A DNA stretch of 35,845 nt from Victivallaceae bacterium. GTDB taxonomy: Bacteria > Verrucomicrobiota > Lentisphaeria > Victivallales > Victivallaceae. The notes beneath the pieces were generated by a model, which saw only the letters and a program-made list of their open reading frames with translations, did no database searches and was not told the origin of the DNA. The position numbers and the translations under genes were made by a program. The stretch spans positions 1 to 35,845 of the forward strand of contig JAQUYX010000012.1 of the NCBI GenBank assembly GCA_028691615.1, given 5' to 3'. Positions 7,788 to 16,804 of the stretch are shown in pieces (positions within the stretch are counted from its first letter, which is position 1; every line of letters starts with the position of its first letter).

Positions 7788-8714
7788 ATGAATTATCCTG
7801 ATGCAAAAAACGGACGTCACAAGGAATTTCTGCTCGCGTGGGACGCCATTCTGGGACACGCCGGGATTGAAAACGATCCGGATCTGGCGCGCGAATACAA
7901 CCGCCGCGCAAACGCGGCGGCCGACGAGATCGCCGCGTGGAATTCCCCCGTGCCGAAACTCTGGAAATTTTACAGTTCCGGAATCATCGTCAAGGCCGGC
8001 GGCACAGTGCGCGCCTTCGATCTCAACTGCGGTTGTGAATTGGAGACGGCACGCACCCGGCTGCGCCTTGCGCCGGGAACCATTGCGCGTCTGGCGGACC
8101 TGATTGACGAAGCCTACTATACGCATGCGCATGTCGATCATCTCGGCATTGAGCTGGCGGATGCATTGCTCATGCGCCAAAAGACAATCGTAACCTGTCG
8201 TGACGCAATTGACAAATGGCTGTTGAATCCGGCATTGGATGCGGAAACATACCATGCGCCGGGGTATTTCTGTTTTCCAAGTTTTCAGCGGGCGGGAAAC
8301 GGTCAATTGCCGAATTGCGCTTATGTGCTGGAGCTCATGCCCGGTTGCAATTTATTGGTCAAGGGGGATATCTATTGCGGAAGCGACGTCGCAGCGCTTT
8401 GCGACTGGATTGATGAAAAGAAACTTCGAATCCATTATGCGGCGGTCAGTCCCTTTGCGCTCTCGCAACCGGACATTGTATCGGAATGTACACGGCGTTA
8501 CGACACAATCTTTATTCCGCTGCATGAATGGGAATTCGGCCATCGGGAACGGGGAACAGCGGGGACGTCGACCCAAAGTTTTGCCGACTGGTATCGGATT
8601 TTCGATTCCGCGCTTGCACGGAATCGTGCCCGTTTTCTTTTCTGGGGCGAATCAACGGATTTATTACCTGTCGAACAAATTTCAACAGAGAAAGGGCTCC
8701 CGTCTGCAAAATAA
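7788..8714 (+). CDS. Metallo-beta-lactamase-fold hydrolase
   Basis: A 308-residue cytoplasmic protein. The metal-binding motif is [11 protein letters not shown] with H113, H115, D117 and H118; later candidate ligands are in KGDIYCGSD and in PLHEWEFGH. This is the HxHxDH zinc site of the metallo-beta-lactamase fold, used by many hydrolases of esters, lactones, phosphodiesters or nucleotides; the substrate cannot be told. No signal peptide is present. The ATG at 7788 follows AAGAGA at a normal distance; an upstream in-frame GTG at 7764 is less likely. It is the first gene after the consensus promoter and is followed at 107 bases by a pseudopilin and a secreted glycosidase, so it may be co-transcribed with them. 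Confidence 0.75.
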   Translation: MNYPDAKNGRHKEFLLAWDAILGHAGIENDPDLAREYNRRANAAADEIAAWNSPVPKLWKFYSSGIIVKAGGTVRAFDLNCGCELETARTRLRLAPGTIARLADLIDEAYYTHAHVDHLGIELADALLMRQKTIVTCRDAIDKWLLNPALDAETYHAPGYFCFPSFQRAGNGQLPNCAYVLELMPGCNLLVKGDIYCGSDVAALCDWIDEKKLRIHYAAVSPFALSQPDIVSECTRRYDTIFIPLHEWEFGHRERGTAGTSTQSFADWYRIFDSALARNRARFLFWGESTDLLPVEQISTEKGLPSAK

Positions 8715-8732
8715 ATGCGACTTTCCCCCGAG

Positions 8733-8774
8733 TCGGCAATCAATTTTCCGGCCTCATCGCCGGGAGATTGCCGA
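8733..8774 (+). other. Strong intergenic RNA hairpin before the first pseudopilin
   Basis: TCGGCAATC (8733-8741) pairs perfectly with GATTGCCGA (8766-8774), and inside it TTCCGGC (8746-8752) pairs with GCCGGGA (8759-8765) with one wobble, leaving only a four-base bulge and a six-base loop. There is no T run, so it is more likely an mRNA-stability or processing element than a full terminator. Confidence 0.55.
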
Positions 8775-8821
8775 CATTGGACAGATTCGATCGTCATAAA
8801 AACACAAGAAAGGTTGTACAG

Positions 8822-9496
8822 ATGAAAAGAAGCTTCACGCTGATTGAATTGCTCGTCGTTATTGCCATCATCGCGATTTTGGCAGGGATGCTCCTTCCCG
8901 CCCTGAAAAGCGCGCGCAGCAAGGCTCGACTGGTTAATTGTAAAAACAATGTCCGGCAGATCGGGACAAACATAAACTTTTACGCCAATGACAATAACGA
9001 TTCTTTAATGACGGTCTATGCCGGAACCAACGACCCGCAAAGCATGTGTTACAATAATACATACAATGTCGGCTTGGGGTTGCTTCTGCCTTATTTCGGG
9101 AAGACGGGTCTGTGTCTGGGGGTAAAGCGGCCCAAAATTTTTCAGTGTCCGGCGGGCGTCGGCGACACTGCTCACGGGGGATTTGTCAATACTTCCATCA
9201 GCCAGTGGGATACCGGAACGGACTACGGGTTTTATCGGGACAGTACTTTTAACACAAATTTGACAAACCAAAACTTTACCGGATTTCGGAAATCTCTGGG
9301 AAAACTTTCCAAAGAGGTGTTGTTAATTTGCATTCAGGGTGCGCGTGTCTTCTGGACAAGAGACTTGCACGGCAATGGAGAAACTCCGATTCTTCGGGCC
9401 AATGGCGCTGTTCTTTCCGTCTACCAGAAAGATTATCCTGCCTCGAAAGCGCAACATGCCAATCAAGTAATGCCTTTCCTTGATGCGCTGGAATAA
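8822..9496 (+). CDS. Type II pseudopilin-like protein (prepilin-type N-terminus)
   Basis: A 224-residue protein that starts almost directly with the prepilin signature: MKRS, then [20 protein letters not shown]. This predicts cleavage before Phe and N-methylation by a prepilin peptidase, with a hydrophobic helix that anchors or assembles the protein. The rest is a globular domain rich in Asn, Gly and aromatic residues with several Cys (FQCPAG). The usual C-terminal H..N....DGHV segment of this group is weak here ([10 protein letters not shown]). AAGAAAGG lies about eight bases before the ATG. It is followed by a secreted glycosidase, the same arrangement as at 22895-27039. No secretin or assembly ATPase is in the window. 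Confidence 0.85.
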   Translation: MKRSFTLIELLVVIAIIAILAGMLLPALKSARSKARLVNCKNNVRQIGTNINFYANDNNDSLMTVYAGTNDPQSMCYNNTYNVGLGLLLPYFGKTGLCLGVKRPKIFQCPAGVGDTAHGGFVNTSISQWDTGTDYGFYRDSTFNTNLTNQNFTGFRKSLGKLSKEVLLICIQGARVFWTRDLHGNGETPILRANGAVLSVYQKDYPASKAQHANQVMPFLDALE

Positions 9497-9512
9497 AAGC
9501 GGCGAACCAATT

Positions 9513-9534
9513 ACGCCGGCAGCCAATCCGGCGT
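9513..9534 (+). other. Intergenic hairpin between pseudopilin and glycosidase
   Basis: ACGCCGG and CCGGCGT form a perfect seven-base stem around CAGCCAAT, 17 bases after the pseudopilin stop, without a T run. It may set the ratio of the two products by RNA processing or partial termination. Confidence 0.4.
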
Positions 9535-9586
9535 GACAGGGAACCGCGCAGAAGCATCCGCCTGTTAAAGAAATAAGGAAATTGAA

Positions 9587-11587
9587 ATGATGACGGTTTT
9601 TTCCAAAAAAAATAACTTCCCCAAACGAAGTTTTCACATCCTGCTGACATTGGCGGCACTGCTGGCTCTGCCACAAGTCGCCTTGGCAGAGGAAGAGGAA
9701 TTTCTCATCGGTGCCACGACCCATTTTGCCGGGTACAAAGGCGATGCGGACGAGAATATTTCCGTGTTTTCCCAAGCGCAATTATCGTCGCCGCGCGATG
9801 ACACTCAATTTGAGCGATGGGATAAAGTAAAAGGCGTTTATACGCCCAAAGACATCTATACGAAGTATCTGATCAATGCGGAAAAACATCAACTTTCCCC
9901 GATTCAGATCATTGCGCACAACCCCCCGATGTTCGAGCGGATCATCACTCCGGAACAAATCGAGTCTTTCACCCGTTTCGGGGAAACAATTGTCCGGGAA
10001 AACAAGGGAAAAACCAAATATTATCAGATCTTCAACGAATGGGACAGCGCATACGGACGCAATCCGCAATGTTCCTCCGAAGCATACATGCGGCTGCTCA
10101 AGGTGATGTACCCCAGACTCAAGAAGATTGATCCGGCTTGCGTGGTTCTCTCCACTTCCATTTGTGCCGGTGAGAAATTTCTGCTGGAATGCATCAAGGG
10201 CGGACTGCTGAACTATTGCGATGGCGTTTCGTTTCATTCCTATGCGTTTCGGCCTTCCGGAATTTATCAGGAAGGAGCGCTTGATCCGGAGGCTTATACC
10301 AAATATATTGGCCGGATTGCAGAGCTGATTCGCAAACACAACAACGGGAAATATGCAAACCTTTATCTCACCGAGACCGGGTGGCCAATGCACTCGGAGT
10401 TATATGGCTACGACGAGGAAACTGTCGCAAACTATGTGGCTCGGGTTTTTCTGCTGGCCCGGACGATTCCCGGAGTAAAAGGATTGTGGTGGTACGATTT
10501 TCAGGACGACGGCTACGATCACCGCGTCTTTGAAAACAATTTTGGCCTTACGACCTGCGACCTCACGCCGAAAAGCGGGCTTTACGTCCTCCGTTCCATT
10601 GCCTCAGTCGTTCGTCGGGGCAAGATGCAAAAAATTTTGAAAACTCCGGATTCCTCCGTCCGGGTTCTGCAATTTGCCATGCCGGACGGCAGCGATGTGC
10701 TGGCGGTTTGGACTCTCTCGCCCAACTGCCGGAAGCAAATTATTTTCAATCGCGGCTCCGCACCCGCCGAACCGCTGAAACTTCTACTGGCCGGACAAAC
10801 CGAACCGATGGTGCGTCAATGGGGATTCCGGGAGTGGATGAATGCGCTGCACCCGCACAGATGGTTTGGATTTGCCAAAAAGAATTCGGATTTGTTTTCC
10901 GTCTCCGTCACCGGAAGACCGATGTTGATCTTCGGGAAACTGGATGGTGTCCGTGTGGCGGAAGTTAAGACCATACCGCGTCCTGCCGTAAAAACAGGCA
11001 ATTTTGCTTCGATGATCATTCCAGAGCAAATTGTCTCATCGGGGAGCTGGATCTCGTTTTCCGGTGACATGAACTATCGAATGATGATGGAATCCGCAAC
11101 CAAAGAGAGCCGCTCAATCGATGCACGTTTCCGGATCGATGTGGCAGGCGAGGCGATGAAAGTCACTGTGGAAGTGACTGACGACAAGCATGTTCAAAAT
11201 TTTCCGAAACATGAGCTTTGGAAAGGGGACAGCGTTCAGTTTGCTTTCGCCGCCTTTGACAGCCATCGCTCCATGCCCCGTCGCGGCACGGAGTATACGC
11301 TTGCGCTTGGCTCGTCGGGGCCGACAGTGAACCGCGAATCCGCGCAAAACAATACGAAAACGCCTACGCAGATGAAGTGCGACATCCGAAGGGAAGGACC
11401 GAAACTGATCTATCAGGCCGTCGTACCAATGGCGGAGCTTGGCATTGAAAAAGGAAACGTATTCGGTTTCTCGATCATCGTCAATGACAATGACGGCATG
11501 GGCCGTAAAGCGTATCTCCACTGGGGAGATGGTGTTTATCCGGCGAAAAATCCTTTGGAATACAACTGGATTCTGCAGGGGAGATAA
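9587..11587 (+). CDS. Secreted GH-A-clan glycoside hydrolase with CBM9-like C-terminal domain
   Basis: A 666-residue exported enzyme. Residues 1-35 are a signal peptide (basic start, LLTLAALLALPQVALA, then a likely cut before EEE). Residues about 36-345 form a TIM-barrel glycosidase: the acid/base candidate is E151 in FNEWD and the nucleophile candidate is E263 in LTETGW, spaced as in clan GH-A families such as GH39. A beta region follows, then a domain from about residue 490 to the end resembling family 9 carbohydrate-binding modules (VTDDKH, LWKGDSVQ, VNDNDGMGRKAYLHW). The family number and polymer are not readable. It lies behind a pseudopilin and four bases ahead of a small secreted protein, and resembles the 1114-residue enzyme at 23695. 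Confidence 0.82.
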   Translation: MMTVFSKKNNFPKRSFHILLTLAALLALPQVALAEEEEFLIGATTHFAGYKGDADENISVFSQAQLSSPRDDTQFERWDKVKGVYTPKDIYTKYLINAEKHQLSPIQIIAHNPPMFERIITPEQIESFTRFGETIVRENKGKTKYYQIFNEWDSAYGRNPQCSSEAYMRLLKVMYPRLKKIDPACVVLSTSICAGEKFLLECIKGGLLNYCDGVSFHSYAFRPSGIYQEGALDPEAYTKYIGRIAELIRKHNNGKYANLYLTETGWPMHSELYGYDEETVANYVARVFLLARTIPGVKGLWWYDFQDDGYDHRVFENNFGLTTCDLTPKSGLYVLRSIASVVRRGKMQKILKTPDSSVRVLQFAMPDGSDVLAVWTLSPNCRKQIIFNRGSAPAEPLKLLLAGQTEPMVRQWGFREWMNALHPHRWFGFAKKNSDLFSVSVTGRPMLIFGKLDGVRVAEVKTIPRPAVKTGNFASMIIPEQIVSSGSWISFSGDMNYRMMMESATKESRSIDARFRIDVAGEAMKVTVEVTDDKHVQNFPKHELWKGDSVQFAFAAFDSHRSMPRRGTEYTLALGSSGPTVNRESAQNNTKTPTQMKCDIRREGPKLIYQAVVPMAELGIEKGNVFGFSIIVNDNDGMGRKAYLHWGDGVYPAKNPLEYNWILQGR

Positions 11588-11591
11588 GATC

Positions 11592-12158
11592 ATGAAAAAA
11601 ATTTGTTTCAGTTTTGTGCTTTTGACATTGGGGATTTTCGCGGCGGGAAAAAGTATCGACATCGGTTTTTCGGATGGGAAAAATCATGGGTGGCGACTTA
11701 CGATCGGTCCGGAATTTCCGGGTGCGATCGGCAGTTTCTGCATTCTGCCGGGAGAGGGGCCGAACGGGTCGGCGGCGATGCGCCTGGAGACGGTTCATTC
11801 GGGGAAAAGCTGTTACACGGGGCTGGTCAATAAGCTCAAGACCCCGTTGCCTTTTCAATGCGCCAGAATCACCTTTCTCAATGTGAGCGGCTACAACCAT
11901 ATCAACATCCAGTTCGACGACGAGACCGGACAGACGCACCAGCAGATTGTAAGAATTCCGAGTGACAGTAAAAAATACCAGACTATCACGGTCAAACCGG
12001 GCACGGGCGATTACGTCGGGGCGTGGGGCGGAGCTGCGGATCGCAAGTGGCATGGGAAAATCACCAGAATCGCGATTTTGGGAGACCGCAAGTTTTTGCC
12101 GATGGAACTCTATAAAGGTTATTTTTTGATTGCGAACGTGGAACTGATCGCGCCCTGA
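11592..12158 (+). CDS. Small secreted beta-sandwich protein related to the N-terminal domain of the large glycosidase
   Basis: A 188-residue protein with an N-terminal signal peptide (MKKICFSFVLLTLGIFAAG). The mature part looks all-beta. Residues 39-49 (GPEFPGAIGS) and the following pattern of D-GQ--QQ, K-YQTITV and W-GKITRIAI match, in order, the N-terminal domain (about residues 43-195) of the giant glycosidase at 23695: GKEFPGAQGS, D-AGRVRQQYLTV, K-FVKVDV, WPLRQFSIGI. It therefore appears to be the same domain encoded separately, possibly binding carbohydrate next to the enzyme encoded four bases upstream. The ribosome site GGGAGA overlaps the preceding stop region. No known family name is offered. 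Confidence 0.65.
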   Translation: MKKICFSFVLLTLGIFAAGKSIDIGFSDGKNHGWRLTIGPEFPGAIGSFCILPGEGPNGSAAMRLETVHSGKSCYTGLVNKLKTPLPFQCARITFLNVSGYNHINIQFDDETGQTHQQIVRIPSDSKKYQTITVKPGTGDYVGAWGGAADRKWHGKITRIAILGDRKFLPMELYKGYFLIANVELIAP

Positions 12159-12306
12159 TGCGCTGTCGTTTTGACACAAAATTATTGTTGACACGGCGCG
12201 ATTTTAACCGAGTGCCATCTGGAAAGCTTGAAGAATTCAGTGGAAAAAATATTCTTCGGGAGTATATTCGATTATGCTTTGGTAAAAGGGTTGCAAGGAG
12301 TATATC

Positions 12307-13416
12307 TTGAAATACGTTAAAATTAAAGAAATCATAAAACAACGGGCGTTGAATGCCCCGCCATCGCAGCGTTTGCCCGGATTTCGCGAGTTGATGCAAG
12401 AGTTCAACGTTTCCCAGTCAACCATTACCCGCGCGCTGAATGAACTGGAAAGCGATGGCATCATTATCCGCAAGTGGGGGGTCGGAATCCTCGCCGCGGG
12501 CAAGGAAAATTCCATCACCGTGCTCCAACGGCCCGGAAACGGAACAATTGAAAAAGCCCGCAAAGTCCTCTTCTCCTATGCCGCCTACTACTCCGGCGGC
12601 TTGTGGAACGCTCTCAACAGCGTCGAACAATACGCCGTTCAACGTCGCGTCAATGTGCTTTTTCACAAGCGGACGCAAGCCACTTCCATGGAGGAGTTCG
12701 TCGATTATGTGAAGTCCTGCAAAAAACTTGCGGGTGTCATTTACTGCGAAGATACCCACCACCTTTCGGAGAAGGAACTGGCCTTGCTGGGAGCGCTGCC
12801 CTGTAAAGTAATTCTTCACATGTCGCCTTTTGTATATCCGGAACTTCCCCCCAATGTCTACATCGGCATGCCGGATGAATCCGCGGCGGGAAGGATGATG
12901 GCGAAGTATCTGTTCAAAAGGGGACACCGCCGCATTGGAATCATCGCGCATTCGCCCAAAACCGACGGCAGCGAAGCCTTTTTTAATGGCATTCTCGCGT
13001 ACTATAAGGATCATGACGCAAAAATCGAACAAGAGTGGATTTTCCGATCCGGCACCCGCCCGTGGGAAGATTCTCTGGCAGCTGCCACCCAAAGCGTTCG
13101 AGCGCATATCAATGAAATTCGCGCTGCCGGGTTGACGACGCTGGTCTTCAGCAGTGCCGACGGCGCCCTCGCCGGAATCCGCCCGCTCCGGGATAATGCT
13201 TTGTCGGTTCCAGAGGACGTGGGGATTGCCGGACACGGCGACATGCCGCTGTTTGCAAATCTCCCCGACGCACCTGCAACCGTTTTTTTTGATCCGGCCG
13301 AAGCGGTTGCTCCCGCAATCGAAATTATCCTTGCACGCAAAAAATGCTCCATACAGCGATTCCGTATTGAACCACACTTCAAGTGTTACAATGGTGTTTC
13401 GCGGTGTGAAGCATAA
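12307..13416 (+). CDS. GntR-type winged-helix regulator with LacI-type sugar-sensing domain
   Basis: A 369-residue regulator. Residues about 1-65 are a GntR winged helix (LPGFRELMQEFNVSQSTITR, ALNELESDGIIIRKWGVG). Residues about 85-360 look like the periplasmic-binding-protein-like effector domain of LacI/GalR proteins (DESAAGRMMAKYLFKRGHRR, IGIIAH, VPEDVGIAGHGDMP). This mix is known for AraR-type sugar repressors. The start is a TTG at 12307, supported by AAGGAG six bases before it. It sits 29 bases ahead of the GH106-like gene, so it probably controls that gene and perhaps the glycosidase module to its left. The effector is presumably a sugar. No clear promoter is seen in the 148-base spacer before it. 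Confidence 0.85.
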   Translation: MKYVKIKEIIKQRALNAPPSQRLPGFRELMQEFNVSQSTITRALNELESDGIIIRKWGVGILAAGKENSITVLQRPGNGTIEKARKVLFSYAAYYSGGLWNALNSVEQYAVQRRVNVLFHKRTQATSMEEFVDYVKSCKKLAGVIYCEDTHHLSEKELALLGALPCKVILHMSPFVYPELPPNVYIGMPDESAAGRMMAKYLFKRGHRRIGIIAHSPKTDGSEAFFNGILAYYKDHDAKIEQEWIFRSGTRPWEDSLAAATQSVRAHINEIRAAGLTTLVFSSADGALAGIRPLRDNALSVPEDVGIAGHGDMPLFANLPDAPATVFFDPAEAVAPAIEIILARKKCSIQRFRIEPHFKCYNGVSRCEA

Positions 13417-13445
13417 GCCCCGGAAAAGGCAGAAAAATTTTTGAT

Positions 13446-15608
13446 ATGATGAAATATGGCGTCTATCCCTTCTGGTTCTGGAACGGACTTCAAGAAGAAA
13501 ATGAGATCGAACGACAGCTCAAACTCATGCACTCTGGAAACTGCCGGGGGGTGGTGATTCACGCGCGTACCGGCAATGAAATCGCCTATCTGTCCGAGCG
13601 TTGGTTCGAACTGCTCCGCCATTGCTGCGCGACCGCCAGAATCCTTGATATGAAAATCTGGCTTTACGACGAGGACGGCTACCCTTCCGGCAACGCGGGC
13701 GGCAAAGTGCAGAAAGACCGACCCGACCTCTGTCAGCAGGGACTGTGTTTCTCCGGGTTCGGCGTCGATCCCGGACATCTCGGACACGCCGGATGCTCCG
13801 CGGAACTTCTCGACGCAAAAACCGGCGCATGGCTGCTCCGGAATTACCGTCACATCGATCTCTTTCAGAAAGAGTGTTCGGCGCGGTTCCTCCAATTCAC
13901 CCATGAGAAATATTTTTCCGAACTCGGAAATTTTTTCGGAAACACCATTGAGGCGATTTACACCGACGATGAAAGTTTTCTCGTTCATTATTTGCCCTGT
14001 TTTCCCTTTTCTCCGGTGCTGGAAGAGGCCTATTTCAAAAAATTCAACCATCCGCTCCGGGACGACTTCGCGCTGCTTGCCGGGAATTCTCCGGAATCGC
14101 GAAAACTCCGGCAGAATTATTTTTCGCTGGCAAGTGGCCTCTTCCTCGAAAATTTCATCCGACCGCAGACCGAATGGTGCCGCCGCCACAACGTCGTTTA
14201 TCTCGGACACCTCTCCGGCGACGAGGGGCCGCTGGCGTTTTCCATCCGGCGCTATGGTTCCGCCAAAGCGTATTACCGTGCAGAACATGTGCCGTCCGTC
14301 GACGATTATCTCTGCGACCGGCGCGATCAGCGGTATTTGGCGCATGCGTTCTCAAATCCCGGAGATCAGCTGCGCGGAGAACGCCAGATCCGCACCTCGC
14401 CGATTCATCTCTACAAACTCGGCGCGTCCGCCGCCGAACAGTACGCACAAGGACGGTTCAGCTGTGAAACATTAACCTTTCTCGGCTGGGATGTAACACC
14501 CGATTTCATTCAGAGGCAAATGCTTTTTGAGCTGGGTATGGGCGTAAATCTCATCACGCACCACGCCTATTACTACCGGGTCGGCGGCGGCACGGAAAAC
14601 GATTGCCCCCCGAGCTACTTTTTCCAGCAGCCGAATTTCCGTCTGTTCAGCGAATGCAACCGCACCTGGACGCGGATCGCGGAACTGCTGGCCCGGGCAA
14701 ATTCCACAGCACGGCATCTGGTGATCGTACCGGACGCGCTTTTGGGATTGCCCGACGGCAATGATATATGCACCGCCGCCGCTGAAAACGATACCCCGGT
14801 CGGCAGAGCCGAAACCGCATATCAGGAACTGCTGCTCAAATTGATGCAAAAACACATCTCCTTTGACATTGCCGAGGAATCCGAATTGGCGGTTCTGGAC
14901 GGCTTTCTCCGCGTCGGAGACGGCAGATACACTTCCTTTTCGCGCCTGAAGGGAATTTTGCTCTCTCCGGAAACAGAGAAAAAACTCGCCCCGTTTGCGG
15001 ACAATATGCCGCACGAAGAATATCTCATGGTCGACCGCGAGATTCTGGTGCGGAGCCGGATTTCAGACACGGGCGAGAAGGAGGGATACTTTCTCAACCT
15101 CTCAGGGCGGGACCTGCCGCTTCCGATCCGGGAAGAGAAGGCGTTTCTGCTTTGCGATCCGGTGCGCCGGGAAATTGTGTTCCGAGGGACGGAGGTGCCG
15201 GAGAACTTTGTCCTCCGCGACGGGTGCTGCGTGATGAAAATGCCCGACAGCTTCGTTTCTCGGGAATATTCTGTAATTCCGTTCGAAATGTCGATTTATG
15301 CGCCGCTTGACAAACACACCGCAATCCCGCTGAAAAAGACCGCGTCGGCGGCGGCGGGGGGATATGAAGACTATGAAGGGGTGCTTCCGGATGGCGTCAC
15401 GCATCTTCAGCTGGAAACGCCCTGGAGTGCGGAAATTCGTCTTGACGGAAGTCTTGCCGGAATCATTTACGGGCCTCCGCATCTTCTCAGGATCGAAGGC
15501 AAAAAAGCGGGAAGGACGATCGGCGTCCGTCTGTTCCGGGGAGCCGGAGCTCCCCCTCCGCCGGAGCCGCGGCTGATCGGACGACGCGGAGAAACACCCA
15601 CCATCTGA
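13446..15608 (+). CDS. GH106-like putative alpha-L-rhamnosidase family protein
   Basis: A 720-residue protein without a signal peptide. The start PFWFWNG...EIERQL is followed by GNCRGVVIHARTGNEIAYLS and IWLYDEDGYPSGNAGG. Together with GHLSGDEG, SCETLTFLGWDVTP and GMGVNLITHHAYYYR, these resemble the barrel of proteins annotated as GH106-type or related putative glycosyl hydrolases. GH106 acts on rhamnose-containing pectin and polysaccharide side chains. The assignment is by pattern memory, and the length is shorter than many GH106 enzymes (about 1000 residues). Two Met codons are adjacent at the start and the ribosome site is weak. It is 29 bases behind the GntR/LacI regulator. The protein ends three bases before a hairpin. 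Confidence 0.65.
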   Translation: MMKYGVYPFWFWNGLQEENEIERQLKLMHSGNCRGVVIHARTGNEIAYLSERWFELLRHCCATARILDMKIWLYDEDGYPSGNAGGKVQKDRPDLCQQGLCFSGFGVDPGHLGHAGCSAELLDAKTGAWLLRNYRHIDLFQKECSARFLQFTHEKYFSELGNFFGNTIEAIYTDDESFLVHYLPCFPFSPVLEEAYFKKFNHPLRDDFALLAGNSPESRKLRQNYFSLASGLFLENFIRPQTEWCRRHNVVYLGHLSGDEGPLAFSIRRYGSAKAYYRAEHVPSVDDYLCDRRDQRYLAHAFSNPGDQLRGERQIRTSPIHLYKLGASAAEQYAQGRFSCETLTFLGWDVTPDFIQRQMLFELGMGVNLITHHAYYYRVGGGTENDCPPSYFFQQPNFRLFSECNRTWTRIAELLARANSTARHLVIVPDALLGLPDGNDICTAAAENDTPVGRAETAYQELLLKLMQKHISFDIAEESELAVLDGFLRVGDGRYTSFSRLKGILLSPETEKKLAPFADNMPHEEYLMVDREILVRSRISDTGEKEGYFLNLSGRDLPLPIREEKAFLLCDPVRREIVFRGTEVPENFVLRDGCCVMKMPDSFVSREYSVIPFEMSIYAPLDKHTAIPLKKTASAAAGGYEDYEGVLPDGVTHLQLETPWSAEIRLDGSLAGIIYGPPHLLRIEGKKAGRTIGVRLFRGAGAPPPPEPRLIGRRGETPTI

Positions 15609-15610
15609 TC

Positions 15611-15644
15611 CGCTTTCTATCATGATAAATCATTCAAGAAAGCG
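15611..15644 (+). terminator. Hairpin in the convergent gap, possible terminator
   Basis: CGCTTTCT (15611-15618) and AGAAAGCG (15637-15644) form a perfect eight-base stem directly after the GH106-like stop; a T6 run follows about ten bases later. The gap to the convergent isomerase holds no credible gene. Confidence 0.4.
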
Positions 15645-15797
15645 TATGAGCCATTTTTTCAGGCATGGGAAGGGCAGAAGCGCTTCAGGAAAAAGAAAAT
15701 GGAACGCGCTCCTCCAGCTCTTCCAGCCAACAGAGTTCTCCGACATGGCATCCGACTCCGAAATCCTCCGGAACCGTACTAAAACCAATGTTGCAGA

Positions 15798-16802
15798 TTA
15801 CAATGCTTCGTCCGATTGGAAAGCCGAGTCGAACTGCTGTGCCGAAGCCGTAAAATCCAACTTCCGGGTGAAAGCCGCTGCGTCCCGGGCGCCAAATTCC
15901 CGGTCCATTCCGCAATCCTCCCACTCGACGGAGAGCGGGCCGTCGTAGCCAATGCGGTTCAACTGGCGGACGATCCCTTCAAAGTCGACTTCCCCATGTC
16001 CGGGACTGCGGAAGTCCCACCCCCGGCGGACATCTCCGAAATTCCAGTGCGAATTTAGAATCCCGTTCTCCCCGTCGAGCGAAAGCGCCGCGTCTTTGAT
16101 GTGGCAGTGATAGATCCGATCCGGAAACGCCTTGAGAAACCGTACCGGATCCACGCCCTGCCAGAAGAGATGGCTCGGATCAAAGTTGAATCCGAATTCG
16201 CGCCGGTTTCCGATTGCTTCAAGCGCCCGGCCTGCCGTATGAAGATCAAACGCAATCTCCGTCGGATGCACTTCCAAGGCGAATTTTACTTGATATTTGG
16301 CAAATTCATCGAGAATCGGATGGAATTTTTCCGCAAAATAACGGAACCCGGCGGCAATTTCCTCGTCACAAACCGGCGGAAAACTGTAAAAAAGATGCCA
16401 GATCGGAGAACCGGTAAAGCCGGTAACCACCTTCACATCCAGATTGTGCGCGGCCCGGGCGCTTGCCTTCATGCAGGCGACCGCCCATGTTCGTTTGGCC
16501 TCGGCGTCGCCTGCGCAGCGCGCGGGCGCAAAGCAGTCCGTGCGGGAATCATTGTCGGGATCGCAGACCAGCTGACCGGCGAAATGATTGCTGATCGCCC
16601 AGAGTCTCAAGCCGTAACTTTTGAGCTTGCGTTGAAGTTCGCGGCAATAGGCCGGATCGTCGGCGGCTTGCTCGATGTCGAGATAGCCGCCCAATGTCGA
16701 CAGTTCCAATCCGTCATACCCGCAGTCCCGGGCCAGACGGCAGAGCCGGTCGAATGGCATATCGCTGAACTGCGCGGTAAAAAGTGTCAGTGGTCGAGCC
16801 AT
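15798..16802 (-). CDS. Sugar-phosphate isomerase/epimerase-type TIM barrel (334 residues)
   Basis: A cytoplasmic xylose-isomerase-like TIM barrel. Candidate metal and catalytic positions are in KFALEVHPTEIAFD (Glu), FNFDPSHLFWQG (Asp), HCHIKD (His) and LSVEWED (Glu), in the normal order for the family. The early GYDGLELS strand is also typical. The ATG at 16802 follows GGAGGAG at a good distance; a Met nine codons upstream lies inside the preceding gene. It is the last gene of the minus-strand operon, starting two bases after the Gfo/Idh stop. Such pairs of isomerase and dehydrogenase commonly oxidise and rearrange sugars or inositols. The substrate is not known. Confidence 0.85.
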   Translation of the reverse strand: MARPLTLFTAQFSDMPFDRLCRLARDCGYDGLELSTLGGYLDIEQAADDPAYCRELQRKLKSYGLRLWAISNHFAGQLVCDPDNDSRTDCFAPARCAGDAEAKRTWAVACMKASARAAHNLDVKVVTGFTGSPIWHLFYSFPPVCDEEIAAGFRYFAEKFHPILDEFAKYQVKFALEVHPTEIAFDLHTAGRALEAIGNRREFGFNFDPSHLFWQGVDPVRFLKAFPDRIYHCHIKDAALSLDGENGILNSHWNFGDVRRGWDFRSPGHGEVDFEGIVRQLNRIGYDGPLSVEWEDCGMDREFGARDAAAFTRKLDFTASAQQFDSAFQSDEAL

Positions 16803-16804
16803 TT

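Noticed and set aside
12171-12194. Two TTGACAC boxes before the GntR/LacI-type gene
   Set aside because: Neither has a recognisable -10 box at 16-18 bases, so no promoter was called.
15622-15948. Open frame of 108 codons on the plus strand
   Set aside because: More than half is antisense to the isomerase C-terminus, with low-complexity Ser/Arg-rich content and no ribosome site.
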